Origin: Janthinobacterium lividum
GTDB taxonomy: Bacteria > Pseudomonadota > Gammaproteobacteria > Burkholderiales > Burkholderiaceae_D
DNA length: 64,000 nt
Assembly: GCF_011601275.1 (NCBI RefSeq)
Contig: NZ_JAAOLY010000016.1
Location: 1 to 64,000, forward strand
Reading direction: 5' to 3'
Positions 57,701-64,000 of the stretch are shown here, one piece after another. The position numbers and the translations under genes are program-made. The notes below the pieces were generated by a model, which searched no databases, was not told where the DNA came from, and saw nothing but the letters and a program-made list of their open reading frames with translations. Positions within the stretch are counted from its first letter, which is position 1. Each line of letters starts with the position of its first letter.

Positions 57701-58527
57701 ACGCGCGCCTGGCCATCGCGCCGGACACCATGCGCGCCGAACGCGACGCCCTGCAAGTGCTCGCCGACCGCCACACGGCGGCTGTTTCCGTGCTGGCCGA
57801 ACGCCGGCAGCAGCTGGCAGCGCACGTGCAGCAGCCGCCGGAAGCGCTGGAAATGGACGTGGCGGCGCTGCAGGCCGCGCTCGACGCCCTGCTGCAGGAA
57901 CGCCAGGCTGCCAACGAGGAAGCGACGCGCTTGCGCCTGGCCATCGCGCAGGATGACGCCCGGCGCCACAGCGCGCAAGCGATGCTGGCGCAGATCGAGG
58001 CGCAAGCCGTCATCGAACGGCGCTGGGCCGGCCTGAATGAATTGATCGGCTCGTCCGACGGCAAGAAATTTCGCAACTACGCGCAGCAATTCACCCTGGA
58101 AGTGCTGCTGGGCTATGCCAACGCGCACCTGAACCACCTGGCGCGCCGCTACCAGCTCGAACGCATCGACAACCCGAACAATCCGTCGCTGGGCCTGATG
58201 GTGCGCGACCAGGACATGGGCGGCGAGCTGCGCTCCGTGCACTCGCTGTCGGGCGGCGAATCGTTCCTCGTGTCGCTGGCCCTGGCGCTGGGCCTGGCCT
58301 CGCTGTCCTCGAACCGGGTGCGCGTGGAATCGCTGTTCATCGACGAGGGCTTCGGTAGCCTGGACACTGAAACCCTGCGCGTGGCCATGGATGCGCTCGA
58401 CGGCTTGCAAGCGATGGGCCGCAAGGTGGGCGTCATCTCGCACGTACAGGAAATGACGGAGCGCATCGCCACCCGCATCCTCGTGCAGCCGGGATCCGGC
58501 GGCAAGAGCGTGGTGACGGTGCGCTGA
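54769..58527 (+). CDS. sbcC: SbcCD nuclease subunit SbcC (Rad50-like ATPase)
   Basis: 1252 residues. Walker A GPTGAGKST (37-45), two long Ala/Gln/Glu-rich coiled-coil arms around a zinc hook CPVC (615-618), then the signature HSLSGGESFLVSLALALGLA and Walker B RVESLFIDEGFGSLD. It forms the SMC-like head and arms of the SbcCD complex. It is a little longer than E. coli SbcC (1048), the extra length lying in the coils. Confidence 0.96.
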   Translation: MKILKISGKNLASLAGEFEVDFQQEPLASSGLFAISGPTGAGKSTLLDALCLALYDATPRLLKVLGRGSALPDVGKETVNAQDTRTLLRRGTPDGYAQVDFVGNDGASYRARWSVRRSRTKAEGALQATAMSLHQLPALQPIGGTKTEVKEEIEKRIGLSFDQFTRAVLLAQNEFSTFLKTEDNERGELLETLTGSSIYTDISMRAFERAKKEKQVLERLGEKLADQRPLSPEERADTEASSGAAETTLHTIDLRKAVLELQQRWHQETHKLQTQMAAAQAALDGADAERAAAEARRAALAQWELLQPARPLIDDVARLANDIASTGATLEASRAQAAQAVASEAQLAQAVQLAAAALLAREAAQHDAAALLDQAKALDAGIAAHLPAHEQAKQAAQGADQANEAARAALHALQQRQQAAQAEQEAGSQWLASHQQWQALAQSWQLWDQLFAQAGQAAAQADAADASMAESTRQVRQAFDATQAAQDALASAAAALALRDAERREALAAMQAIDGQGLQEQRGRLEAHARILTSADKTLSELTRQQQALAHWQARAAQLAQAAQTESTALAKEAAQTAQLEARLAQAEKSLKGAEAACAASVEQLRANLQDEQPCPVCGALEHPYSHADDALQAMLASLQDEVLACRTQARGNLERLATHKAALAAHLREQAQTAEELSALPSIIDGLNAQWQPHADTLQLPPADQRADWFTQQLAANAAGLQALAQQETALRQASTLREQAQAAHDLASSDHARCTSAVADAQARLAQLQAQQAGNADKGETARAALDALLAQLDGAFADADGAEGWKEGWRAGPAAFRAARESESRQWLKQQADQDKRGHALATLAAQLEAALLAAGKAQHTAQEAHAAFAAADKQRTALQAQRNALWQGQSVAEVERALADAIAQAKEQLAQRQTAAQSAGQQRTRLEEACAQLSQRLAALREQAHGATAALHGWLRQFQDAHPGHAPATLDELHARLAIAPDTMRAERDALQVLADRHTAAVSVLAERRQQLAAHVQQPPEALEMDVAALQAALDALLQERQAANEEATRLRLAIAQDDARRHSAQAMLAQIEAQAVIERRWAGLNELIGSSDGKKFRNYAQQFTLEVLLGYANAHLNHLARRYQLERIDNPNNPSLGLMVRDQDMGGELRSVHSLSGGESFLVSLALALGLASLSSNRVRVESLFIDEGFGSLDTETLRVAMDALDGLQAMGRKVGVISHVQEMTERIATRILVQPGSGGKSVVTVR

Positions 58528-58542
58528 TTTAATAGCGACTAC

Positions 58543-58710
58543 CTAGCGGCTGGCCGGCTCCCGGCACAATCTGAGCATGTCCCAACCCAGTTCGCGGCGG
58601 ATCTGCTCGGGGTCGGGCGGCGGCCGGCGCTGTTCCAGCTCCGCTTTCAGCCACTTCCTGACCAGCTCCTTGGCGGGCTGTGCAGGCTTTTCCTTGTCAT
58701 GCTTGTCCAT
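58543..58710 (-). CDS. 55-residue basic protein, unknown
   Basis: A minus-strand frame from ATG 58710 to TAG 58543 encodes a charged helix-like peptide (MDKHDKEKPAQPAKELVRKW then LKAELEQRRPPPDPEQIRRELGWDMLRL). A GAGG ribosome site lies at the right distance. Codon use is like its neighbours and no stop breaks it, so I judge it real. I know no family. The opposite-strand frame at 58577-58762 looks like a shadow. Confidence 0.55.
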   Translation of the reverse strand: MDKHDKEKPAQPAKELVRKWLKAELEQRRPPPDPEQIRRELGWDMLRLCREPASR

Positions 58711-58887
58711 GGTGCTACCTCTTCAATGGGTGCCAGATGGCCTCCGTAGTGTCTCAACGTGATAGACACGATTCAGTTGACTTCAGCGTGGCGCAGTTGC
58801 AACAACGTGTAACGATGGCCGGAGTGCGTTAAAATCGCCGCCTTCGCGCAGGCACCGCCTACGCCCCGCAACAGTTCAAGGAAACCC

Positions 58888-59097
58888 ATGAAAGCCGCCC
58901 GCAGCCTCACCTTCAAGTGCGTAAAATGTCACAAATCCATGCAGGTCTACCTGCAAAAAGTCTCCGCCTGCTCGCATATCCAGCCATACCAGGGCATTTG
59001 CGCATGCGGCGAACTCAAGCGCCACGCCACGGGTCAGGCCGATGCCGTCAAGTCCTATCTGGAGTCGGCGGACGGTAGCTGGTCGCACCACCACTAA
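58888..59097 (+). CDS. 69-residue cysteine-rich protein, possible zinc ribbon
   Basis: It has a CxxC pair (FKCVKCHKS) and a CxC motif (GICACGELKR) about 27 residues apart, with a further cysteine at residue 28, a pattern that could hold one zinc ion. The tail is His-rich (SWSHHH). The AAGGAAA ribosome site and TTAAAAT -10 candidate (58829-58835) support it. I do not know the family. Confidence 0.6.
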   Translation: MKAARSLTFKCVKCHKSMQVYLQKVSACSHIQPYQGICACGELKRHATGQADAVKSYLESADGSWSHHH

Positions 59098-59158
59098 TGG
59101 TTAAAGAATGGGCGTAGAACGCCGTTAATAACGGTACTTCGCTCATTGAGAAACCGCC

Positions 59159-60016
59159 ATGTCCCAGCTTCCCGCCCTCGCCAGCCGTCAACCCGCCTCG
59201 AATACGCTGGCGGGCCAGCAACCGTCCCGCACGGGCGGCGCCACCACGGGGCTGGCGGCTTCGCCCCTGATGCAGCGCACGGCGCAAGACGTGGTGGCGC
59301 TGTCGAAAAATGGCCTGGACCTGTCGGCCAAGGGGCTCTCGCAACGGACCGATGCGCTGGGCAACGCCACCGTTGACGTGGCGCAGGATTTTTTGAGCAA
59401 CATGACGCGCCAGCTGTTCGGCGACGGCGCCACCGTTGCCTTCGATTCCGTCGACCTGCAGGCGGGAGCCAGTTTCAGCAGTTCCAGCGCCAGCGTCTCG
59501 GGCGCCAGCGGCAGCAGCCGCGCGGCCGCCTTCAGCCTCGATGAGAACGCGCACTTCATCGGCAAGGGCAAGATCACGACGGCCGACGGCCAGACCTTCG
59601 ACTTCGAAGTGGAAGTGCAATATCAATCGAACATCAGCGCGGGCGTCCTTGAGCAAACGCAAGAGGCATCTGAAGAGGCAAGCTCTGCCGAAGACGCGAG
59701 CCTGCCCGCCAAAGAATTGCCCGACACACATTTCGCCGGCAACCTGCACGACCTGTTCAAGCTGCTGGGCCAGCAATTGCAAAGCAATCTCTATCAGGGC
59801 CTGTCCGACGGCGCCAGCGCCAGCGGCAACGATGGCGACCTGGCGGGCAGCCTGAGCTTGCGCTTGCTCAAACTGGTGCAGCCGGACGCTGTCGCCGACG
59901 CCGGCAAGAAAGCAGTGGAAGCCACGCCGGAAGAGCAGGCGCGCACCCGCGCGCTGGCGCTTGCCTATGGCACGGACAGCGCCGGCAGCACAGACGGCAC
60001 GGCCAGCAACGTATAA
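59159..60016 (+). CDS. hypothetical Ser/Ala/Gln-rich protein
   Basis: 285 residues. No signal peptide or membrane helix. The N-terminus is low-complexity; the middle (VDVAQDFLSNMTRQLFGDG, FSLDENAHFIGKGKITTADGQTFDFEVEVQYQ) has alternating beta pattern and may form a compact domain; the C-terminal third is helical (LHDLFKLLGQQLQSNLYQGL). The look resembles uncharacterised proteins of the DUF5610-like kind, but I cannot confirm this. It has its own gap from the small protein upstream. Confidence 0.55.
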   Translation: MSQLPALASRQPASNTLAGQQPSRTGGATTGLAASPLMQRTAQDVVALSKNGLDLSAKGLSQRTDALGNATVDVAQDFLSNMTRQLFGDGATVAFDSVDLQAGASFSSSSASVSGASGSSRAAAFSLDENAHFIGKGKITTADGQTFDFEVEVQYQSNISAGVLEQTQEASEEASSAEDASLPAKELPDTHFAGNLHDLFKLLGQQLQSNLYQGLSDGASASGNDGDLAGSLSLRLLKLVQPDAVADAGKKAVEATPEEQARTRALALAYGTDSAGSTDGTASNV

Positions 60017-60074
60017 TGGAAGACGGCCTGCGCAGGCGACCATGCCGCGCGCCCCCTTCTATCGATTGAATCCC

Positions 60075-61253
60075 ATGTCCGACACATCTTCACCTACCGT
60101 TCATCCGCAGATCCACTGGAGCGAAAACGGCGCCGAACACGCGGCCCGCTGGCGCTCGGAAAGCGGCATGCCGCCGCCCAAGCGCGTCGTCATCGCCGAT
60201 GACCGCACGACGGCCGACCAGGCTTACCGCCTGGCCTGCGAAGGCACGGCCATGCTGTGGCGCGGCGACTTCCAGAACGCGCGCCAGCTGCTGCAGGCAC
60301 TGGCGCGGCGCGCCGACCACAAGAACGACAAGCCGAGCAAGAAGGCCAAGGCCGCCAAATTGGCCAAGCCGGAACCGTCCGCCACGGAAGCCTTCCATTT
60401 GCACCGCCAGGCGCAGTCGCAACGCGCCCGCACCCTGGCCATGGTGCTGCTGCCCTTCGACGCCGACTACACGATCCCGCTGCGCCGCGCGCCGGACGTA
60501 AAACTGGCGTGCAATGAAGCGTATGGCCGCGGCGAAGAGCCGTTCGTCGCCTCGCTGCGCGAGCTGCTGGGCCTGATCGGCGCGCACGAATGGCGCCGCA
60601 CGGGCGTGGAACTGCCGGCCCTCGGCCAGCGCATCCACCCGCATTACGGCGTGTTCGCGCCGATCCGCGGCGAATACGTGGGCCTGGTGGCGGAAGCGCC
60701 GCTACCCGCGCGCGCCAGCCTGGCCTTCGACATCGGCACCGGCACGGGCGTGCTGGCCGCCGTGCTGGCGCAGCGCGGCGTCGCCCGCATCGTCGCCACC
60801 GACCAGGATCCGCGCGCCCTGTCCTGCGCGCGCGAAAACCTGGCCCGCCTCGATGTGGCCGACAAGGTCGAGGTGGTGCAGGCCGACCTGTTCCCCGCCG
60901 GCCGCGCGCCGCTCGTCGTGTGCAATCCGCCCTGGCTGCCGGCCCGCCCCAGTTCGCCGATCGAATACGCCGTCTACGATCCGGACAGCCGCATGCTGCG
61001 CGGTTTCCTCGCCGGCCTGGCCGAGCATCTGGAGCCAGCCGGCGAAGGCTGGCTGATTCTGTCCGACCTGGCCGAACACCTGGGCCTGCGCCCGCGCGCA
61101 CAATTGCTGGAATGGATAGAACAGGGGGGCTTGAAAGTCATCGACCGCCTGGACGTGAAGCCCACCCACCCGCGCGCGCAGGACGCCACCGACAGCCTGC
61201 ACGCGGCCCGCTCGAAGGAAATCACCTCGCTGTGGCGCCTGGCGGCGGCATAA
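60075..61253 (+). CDS. class I SAM-dependent methyltransferase
   Basis: 392 residues from ATG 60075. The C-terminal half has the SAM-binding motif I FDIGTGTGVLAAVLAQRG and the catalytic NPPW motif (VVCNPPWLPARPS) used for N-methylation of amides or exocyclic amines, as in PrmB/HemK and RsmC relatives. The N-terminal ~170 residues contain a Lys-rich linker (KNDKPSKKAKAAKLAK). The substrate is unknown. The longer reading frame from 59961 overlaps the upstream gene and is unlikely. Confidence 0.78.
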   Translation: MSDTSSPTVHPQIHWSENGAEHAARWRSESGMPPPKRVVIADDRTTADQAYRLACEGTAMLWRGDFQNARQLLQALARRADHKNDKPSKKAKAAKLAKPEPSATEAFHLHRQAQSQRARTLAMVLLPFDADYTIPLRRAPDVKLACNEAYGRGEEPFVASLRELLGLIGAHEWRRTGVELPALGQRIHPHYGVFAPIRGEYVGLVAEAPLPARASLAFDIGTGTGVLAAVLAQRGVARIVATDQDPRALSCARENLARLDVADKVEVVQADLFPAGRAPLVVCNPPWLPARPSSPIEYAVYDPDSRMLRGFLAGLAEHLEPAGEGWLILSDLAEHLGLRPRAQLLEWIEQGGLKVIDRLDVKPTHPRAQDATDSLHAARSKEITSLWRLAAA

Positions 61254-61276
61254 TCCAGGGTCTGAAACCCCGGCCA

Positions 61277-61305
61277 TTGCGCATTGCAGCAAACCCCGCT
61301 ATAAT
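61277..61305 (+). promoter_or_regulatory. promoter of first initiator tRNA gene
   Basis: TTGCGC (61277-61282), 17 bp, and a perfect TATAAT (61300-61305) ending 5 bp before the tRNA. Confidence 0.75.
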
Positions 61306-61310
61306 TCGCC

Positions 61311-61387
61311 TGCGGGGTGGAGCAGTCTGGCAGCTCGTCGGGCTCATAACCCGAAGGTCACAGGTTCAAATCCTGTCCCCGCAACCA
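61311..61387 (+). tRNA. initiator tRNA-fMet (CAT), copy 1
   Basis: 77 bases with anticodon CAT (61345-61347). The three G:C pairs GGG/CCC closing the anticodon stem mark an initiator. The acceptor pairs T1 with A72, unlike the C1xA72 mismatch of E. coli fMet. CCA is encoded. It is identical to the second copy 220 bp downstream. Confidence 0.95.
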
Positions 61388-61396
61388 ATATATAAA

Positions 61397-61432
61397 AGCC
61401 GCTGATTCTTGCAAAGGGATCGGCGGCTTTTT
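61397..61432 (+). terminator. terminator after tRNA-fMet copy 1
   Basis: Stem 61397-61406 with 61419-61428 (10 bp, one G-U) followed by five T residues (61428-61432). Confidence 0.82.
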
Positions 61433-61496
61433 CCATTGCGGCGCAGCATGTCCAACACCCTCCTGCAAACCAAATGCCTTTCGTGTCAATCCGCTC

Positions 61497-61525
61497 TTTC
61501 GCAATGCAACAAACTCGGTTATAAT
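61497..61525 (+). promoter_or_regulatory. promoter of second initiator tRNA gene
   Basis: TTTCGC (61497-61502), 17 bp, and TATAAT (61520-61525), in the same position relative to the tRNA as in copy 1. Confidence 0.7.
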
Positions 61526-61530
61526 TCGCC

Positions 61531-61607
61531 TGCGGGGTGGAGCAGTCTGGCAGCTCGTCGGGCTCATAACCCGAAGGTCACAGGTTCAAATCCTGTCCCC
61601 GCAACCA
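61531..61607 (+). tRNA. initiator tRNA-fMet (CAT), copy 2
   Basis: Base-for-base identical to 61311-61387. The identity extends left into the TATAATTCGCC and right past CCA by a few bases. It has its own promoter and terminator. Confidence 0.95.
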
Positions 61608-61617
61608 ATACATAAAA

Positions 61618-61652
61618 ACCGCTGATACCTGCAAGGGCATCAGCGGTTTTTT
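61618..61652 (+). terminator. terminator after tRNA-fMet copy 2
   Basis: Stem ACCGCTGAT/ATCAGCGGT (61618-61626 with 61639-61647) followed by a T-run (61647-61652). An A-run on the left (61614-61618) may let it also end the leftward gene that stops at 61675. Confidence 0.85.
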
Positions 61653-61674
61653 CATTCCGGGTCTGGCCCACTTT

Positions 61675-62343
61675 TTACACGGCGACGCTGGCCCTGATCT
61701 GTCTGGCCGCCGCGTGCAGGCTGGCCGCCACGCGCTCCAGCTTGTCGGCACCCGCCGTTTCGGCCAGGGCGGCAAACGCGCTGATATGAAACGTGGCCAC
61801 CATGGCTGGCGACACTTCGAGCTCGAGCGCCGTCTTGCTCAGTTCCGTCGACGCCTCAAGATAGGGCTCGCTGCCTGCCTCGAACGCTTGCTTGGTTTCC
61901 AGCAATTCCTGACCGCCTTCCGCCTTGGCCAGGCAGGCATCGACCTTTTGCTGGAAGGCCGGCAAGGTGTCGCGCACGGGCCCGGCATCCGGCGCGGCTT
62001 CCGCTTCCGGCTCTGCGGGTGCGGGCTCGGTTGCGGCCGGCTTGGCGACAGGCGCCATGTCGCGCAATGTCAGCCAGCGCTCGACGGCGAGAAAGTCGGC
62101 AAACGGCTCGGCCACCTTGGGATTCATCAGCCAGACTTCGCCCGTGCGCCAGTCTATCCGGGCACCGCGCTCGTTTCTGGCCAACAAAATATCCTTGCCG
62201 CCATCGGCATTCGACACCCGGCCGATGTCGAGCCAGTTCATCAATTCCGCCTGGCGCGACATCGCGTTGACCCGATGAAAATAGGCCAGCCATACAAATC
62301 TGGCGACCAATAGAACCAGGGCACCGCCAACCATCCACATCAT
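61675..62343 (-). CDS. hypothetical single-pass membrane protein
   Basis: 222 residues. One N-terminal membrane helix (MVGGALVLLVARFVWLAYF), a small conserved-looking domain (MNWLDIGRVSNADGGKDIL... WRTGEVWLMNPKVAEPF), an acidic Ala/Pro/Glu linker, and a helical C-terminal third. I know no family. The ATG at 62343 follows GGAGCG; the much longer frame upstream has no support. Confidence 0.6.
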   Translation of the reverse strand: MMWMVGGALVLLVARFVWLAYFHRVNAMSRQAELMNWLDIGRVSNADGGKDILLARNERGARIDWRTGEVWLMNPKVAEPFADFLAVERWLTLRDMAPVAKPAATEPAPAEPEAEAAPDAGPVRDTLPAFQQKVDACLAKAEGGQELLETKQAFEAGSEPYLEASTELSKTALELEVSPAMVATFHISAFAALAETAGADKLERVAASLHAAARQIRASVAV

Positions 62344-62526
62344 TTTTCGCTCCGCTCCGCACCACATCGACAGCCCGCATTTTCTCACATGAAAGCTTGC
62401 ACCAAGGAAACTTTTACATCTGTCGTGCGGCAGCGCAAATCCGGCGCCGCGCGTGACCCGGACGCGCAGTCGCATTTCAGCAACGCCGCGCTTTCCTGAT
62501 TGCCTGGCGTGCGCCGCTGCGCTATC

Positions 62527-62543
62527 ATGAGAACAATTCTCAT
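62527..62543 (+). promoter_or_regulatory. Fur box before the FecI-like gene
   Basis: ATGAGAA-CAA-TTCTCAT (62527-62543) is a perfect 7-3-7 palindrome and close to the classic Fur box. It lies 28 bp before the ATG, so iron would shut off the sigma factor. Confidence 0.85.
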
Positions 62544-62571
62544 TTAGATTAAGATATCCGATCCCGTCCGC

Positions 62572-63090
62572 ATGCTGTCCGCCCCTTCCCCGCCGTCCGA
62601 TTTCCAGGCCCTGTATGCCGAGCACCACTCGTGGCTGCTGCACTGGCTGAAGCGCCGCCTGCACGATGCGGGGCTGGCGGGCGATCTGGCGCAAGATACC
62701 TTCATCAAGATTTTCGTTGCGCGCAGCAGCGCCGGGATCGCGCAGCCGCGCCCTTTCCTGGCCACCATCGCCAAGCGCCTGCTGGCCAACCACTGCCGGC
62801 GCGAAGAGCTCGAACGGGCCTACCTCGACGCCCTGCTGCACCAGCCGCAAGCGTGCACGCCGTCGCCGGAAGCGATGTCCATCCTGCTCGAATCGCTGCA
62901 GCTGGTCGACCGTGCGCTGGACCAGCTGTCCGCCAAGGCCAGGGCCGCTTTCCTGCTGGCCCACCTGGACGGCATGACCTACGCCGAGATCGCCGCCGAA
63001 CTGGGCACCACCACGCATTCCGTCAAAAAATACCTGAGCAAGGCCAACCTGCTGTGTTTTTTTGCCGTGCCCGATTTTGCCGCCTCCTGA
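62572..63090 (+). CDS. FecI-like ECF sigma factor
   Basis: 172 residues. Region 2 has DLAQDTFIKIFVARSS and region 4 AFLLAHLDGMTYAEIAAELGTTTHSVKKYLSKA. The family (FecI) directs transcription of siderophore receptor genes in response to a ligand-loaded receptor. It is preceded by a Fur box and followed by its anti-sigma gene one base later. The receptor expected next lies beyond the window. Confidence 0.92.
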   Translation: MLSAPSPPSDFQALYAEHHSWLLHWLKRRLHDAGLAGDLAQDTFIKIFVARSSAGIAQPRPFLATIAKRLLANHCRREELERAYLDALLHQPQACTPSPEAMSILLESLQLVDRALDQLSAKARAAFLLAHLDGMTYAEIAAELGTTTHSVKKYLSKANLLCFFAVPDFAAS

Positions 63091-63091
63091 C

Positions 63092-64000
63092 ATGCGCGCC
63101 GCCACCGTCTACGCCCAGGGCCAGCCCATCGACCTGGCCATCGCCATGCAGGCGGCCGAATGGCTGGCCACCCTGATGAGCGGCGAAACGACGCCGGCGG
63201 AAAAAACGGCCTGGCAGCAGTGGCGCCAGGCGCATCCCGATCATGAGCGGGCGTGGAAACACATCGAAAGCGCCAGCGGCGGCTTGCGCGAACTCGATGC
63301 GCAGGCCAGCCGCAAGGCGTTGACACAGCGCTCCCGCCCTGCCTCGCCTATCTCGCGCCGCCGCAGCCTGCAATTGCTGGCATGGGCAGCCACCATCGGC
63401 GTCACGGGCTGGTTCGGCGCGCGCTCGGAATACGCACCCGGATTTGCCCGCGCCGCGCTGGCCGACCTGTCCACCGGCGTGGGCGAACGCCGCGAGCTGA
63501 GCCTGCCCGACGGCAGCCGTTTGCACCTGAACAGCGACAGCGCCGTCAACATCCGCTACACGGGCACGCAGCGCCTGCTGCAACTGGTGCGGGGCGAAGT
63601 GTTCATCGCCACCGCCCGCGAAACGGGCATGCCCTACCGCCCCTTCCTCGTCGAAACGGCGCAAGGCCACGCGCAGGCGCTGGGCACGCGCTACTCGGTG
63701 CGCCAGGCCGATGGCAGCACGCTGGTCGCCGTCGAGGAAGGCGCCGTCCGGCTGATGCCGCGCCATGGCGATGCCAACCCGGTGATCCGCGCGGGCCAGG
63801 GCGGCGGCATGACGGCGCAAGGCACCCTGCCCGCGCACGCCGTCTCGCCCGACGTCTGGGCCTGGCGCCAGGGCCTGCTGCTGGCCGACGCCATGCCGCT
63901 GCGCGACTTCCTGCATGAACTGAGCCGCTACCGCCACGGCTTGCTGGGCTGCGACGACGCCGTCGCCGGCCTGCGCATCTCCGGCGTCTTCCCGCTGGCC
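63092..64000 (+). CDS. FecR-like anti-sigma factor, 3' end cut by window
   Basis: The 303 residues in view start 1 bp after the fecI-like stop. A cytoplasmic N-terminal part with the DUF4880-type motif (AAEWLATLMSGETTPAEKTAWQQWRQAHPDHERAW), one membrane helix (LQLLAWAATIGVTGWF), and a periplasmic FecR domain (GERRELSLPDGSRLHLNSDSAV, VRGEVFIATA) are visible. FecR passes the receptor signal to FecI. The frame is open to the window edge. Confidence 0.92.
   Translation, partial: MRAATVYAQGQPIDLAIAMQAAEWLATLMSGETTPAEKTAWQQWRQAHPDHERAWKHIESASGGLRELDAQASRKALTQRSRPASPISRRRSLQLLAWAATIGVTGWFGARSEYAPGFARAALADLSTGVGERRELSLPDGSRLHLNSDSAVNIRYTGTQRLLQLVRGEVFIATARETGMPYRPFLVETAQGHAQALGTRYSVRQADGSTLVAVEEGAVRLMPRHGDANPVIRAGQGGGMTAQGTLPAHAVSPDVWAWRQGLLLADAMPLRDFLHELSRYRHGLLGCDDAVAGLRISGVFPLA

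Noticed and set aside
61300-61610. Mobile element behind the tRNA duplication
   Set aside because: No transposase, target-site repeats or integrase; simple local duplication is enough.

Overview
The window is GC-rich chromosomal DNA with gene content typical of a betaproteobacterium. The phasin gene, the pstSCAB-phoUBR / ppk1 block, the ytfGH-type pair and the gene styles fit the family Oxalobacteraceae, and a Janthinobacterium- or Massilia-like organism is my best guess. No rRNA, 16S or marker comparison was possible, so genus is inference. I see no insertion sequence, prophage, CRISPR array or plasmid origin; this reads as ordinary core and accessory chromosome.

Layout. 1-4.9 kb: end of a tRNA-Leu(CAG), a divergent qorB/HxlR-regulator pair, a hybrid histidine kinase with a degenerate receiver, a small secreted protein, a phasin and a double-hairpin repeat. 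5-11 kb: MFS exporter, SUKH/SMI1-type protein, then a coupled FAN1-like nuclease and XPD/DinG-like helicase pair. 11-14.5 kb: four-gene envelope-stress type operon (two LiaI/LiaF-like membrane proteins, LytS-like kinase, LytTR regulator) and a candidate small RNA. 14.5-18.7 kb: NAD-dependent epimerase, UvrD-like helicase and an EgtB/SenA-type enzyme with an altered iron-ligand site.

18.7-28.7 kb is the phosphate block. pstSCAB-phoU-phoB-phoR run leftwards from a well-formed Pho box, and ppk1-sixA run rightwards from the same intergenic region, which carries a second Pho-box candidate. This links phosphate uptake, PhoBR signalling and polyphosphate synthesis. 28.7-41.7 kb: small membrane protein, polyamine-binding protein, clpB with a sigma-32 type promoter, DUF349-moaE, a hypothetical protein, a Pat/PatZ-like acyltransferase, and DUF2804 coupled to a YcaQ/AlkX-type glycosylase. 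Both the FAN1-like nuclease and this glycosylase belong to families that act on DNA crosslinks.

41.9-53.5 kb: a discoidin/di-heme lipoprotein, a QseBC-like two-component system whose kinase and regulator genes are separated by an opposing TonB-dependent receptor gene, an HNH nuclease and a large PAS-GGDEF diguanylate cyclase. 53.5-64 kb: sbcDC, small proteins, a methyltransferase, two identical initiator tRNA genes each with its own promoter and terminator, a membrane protein, and a FecI/FecR pair (FecR cut by the window end) behind a near-palindromic Fur box. Stretches over 300 bases without a protein gene are 14134-14514 (candidate sRNA) and 41743-42142 (promoter and inverted repeat, otherwise nothing recognised).
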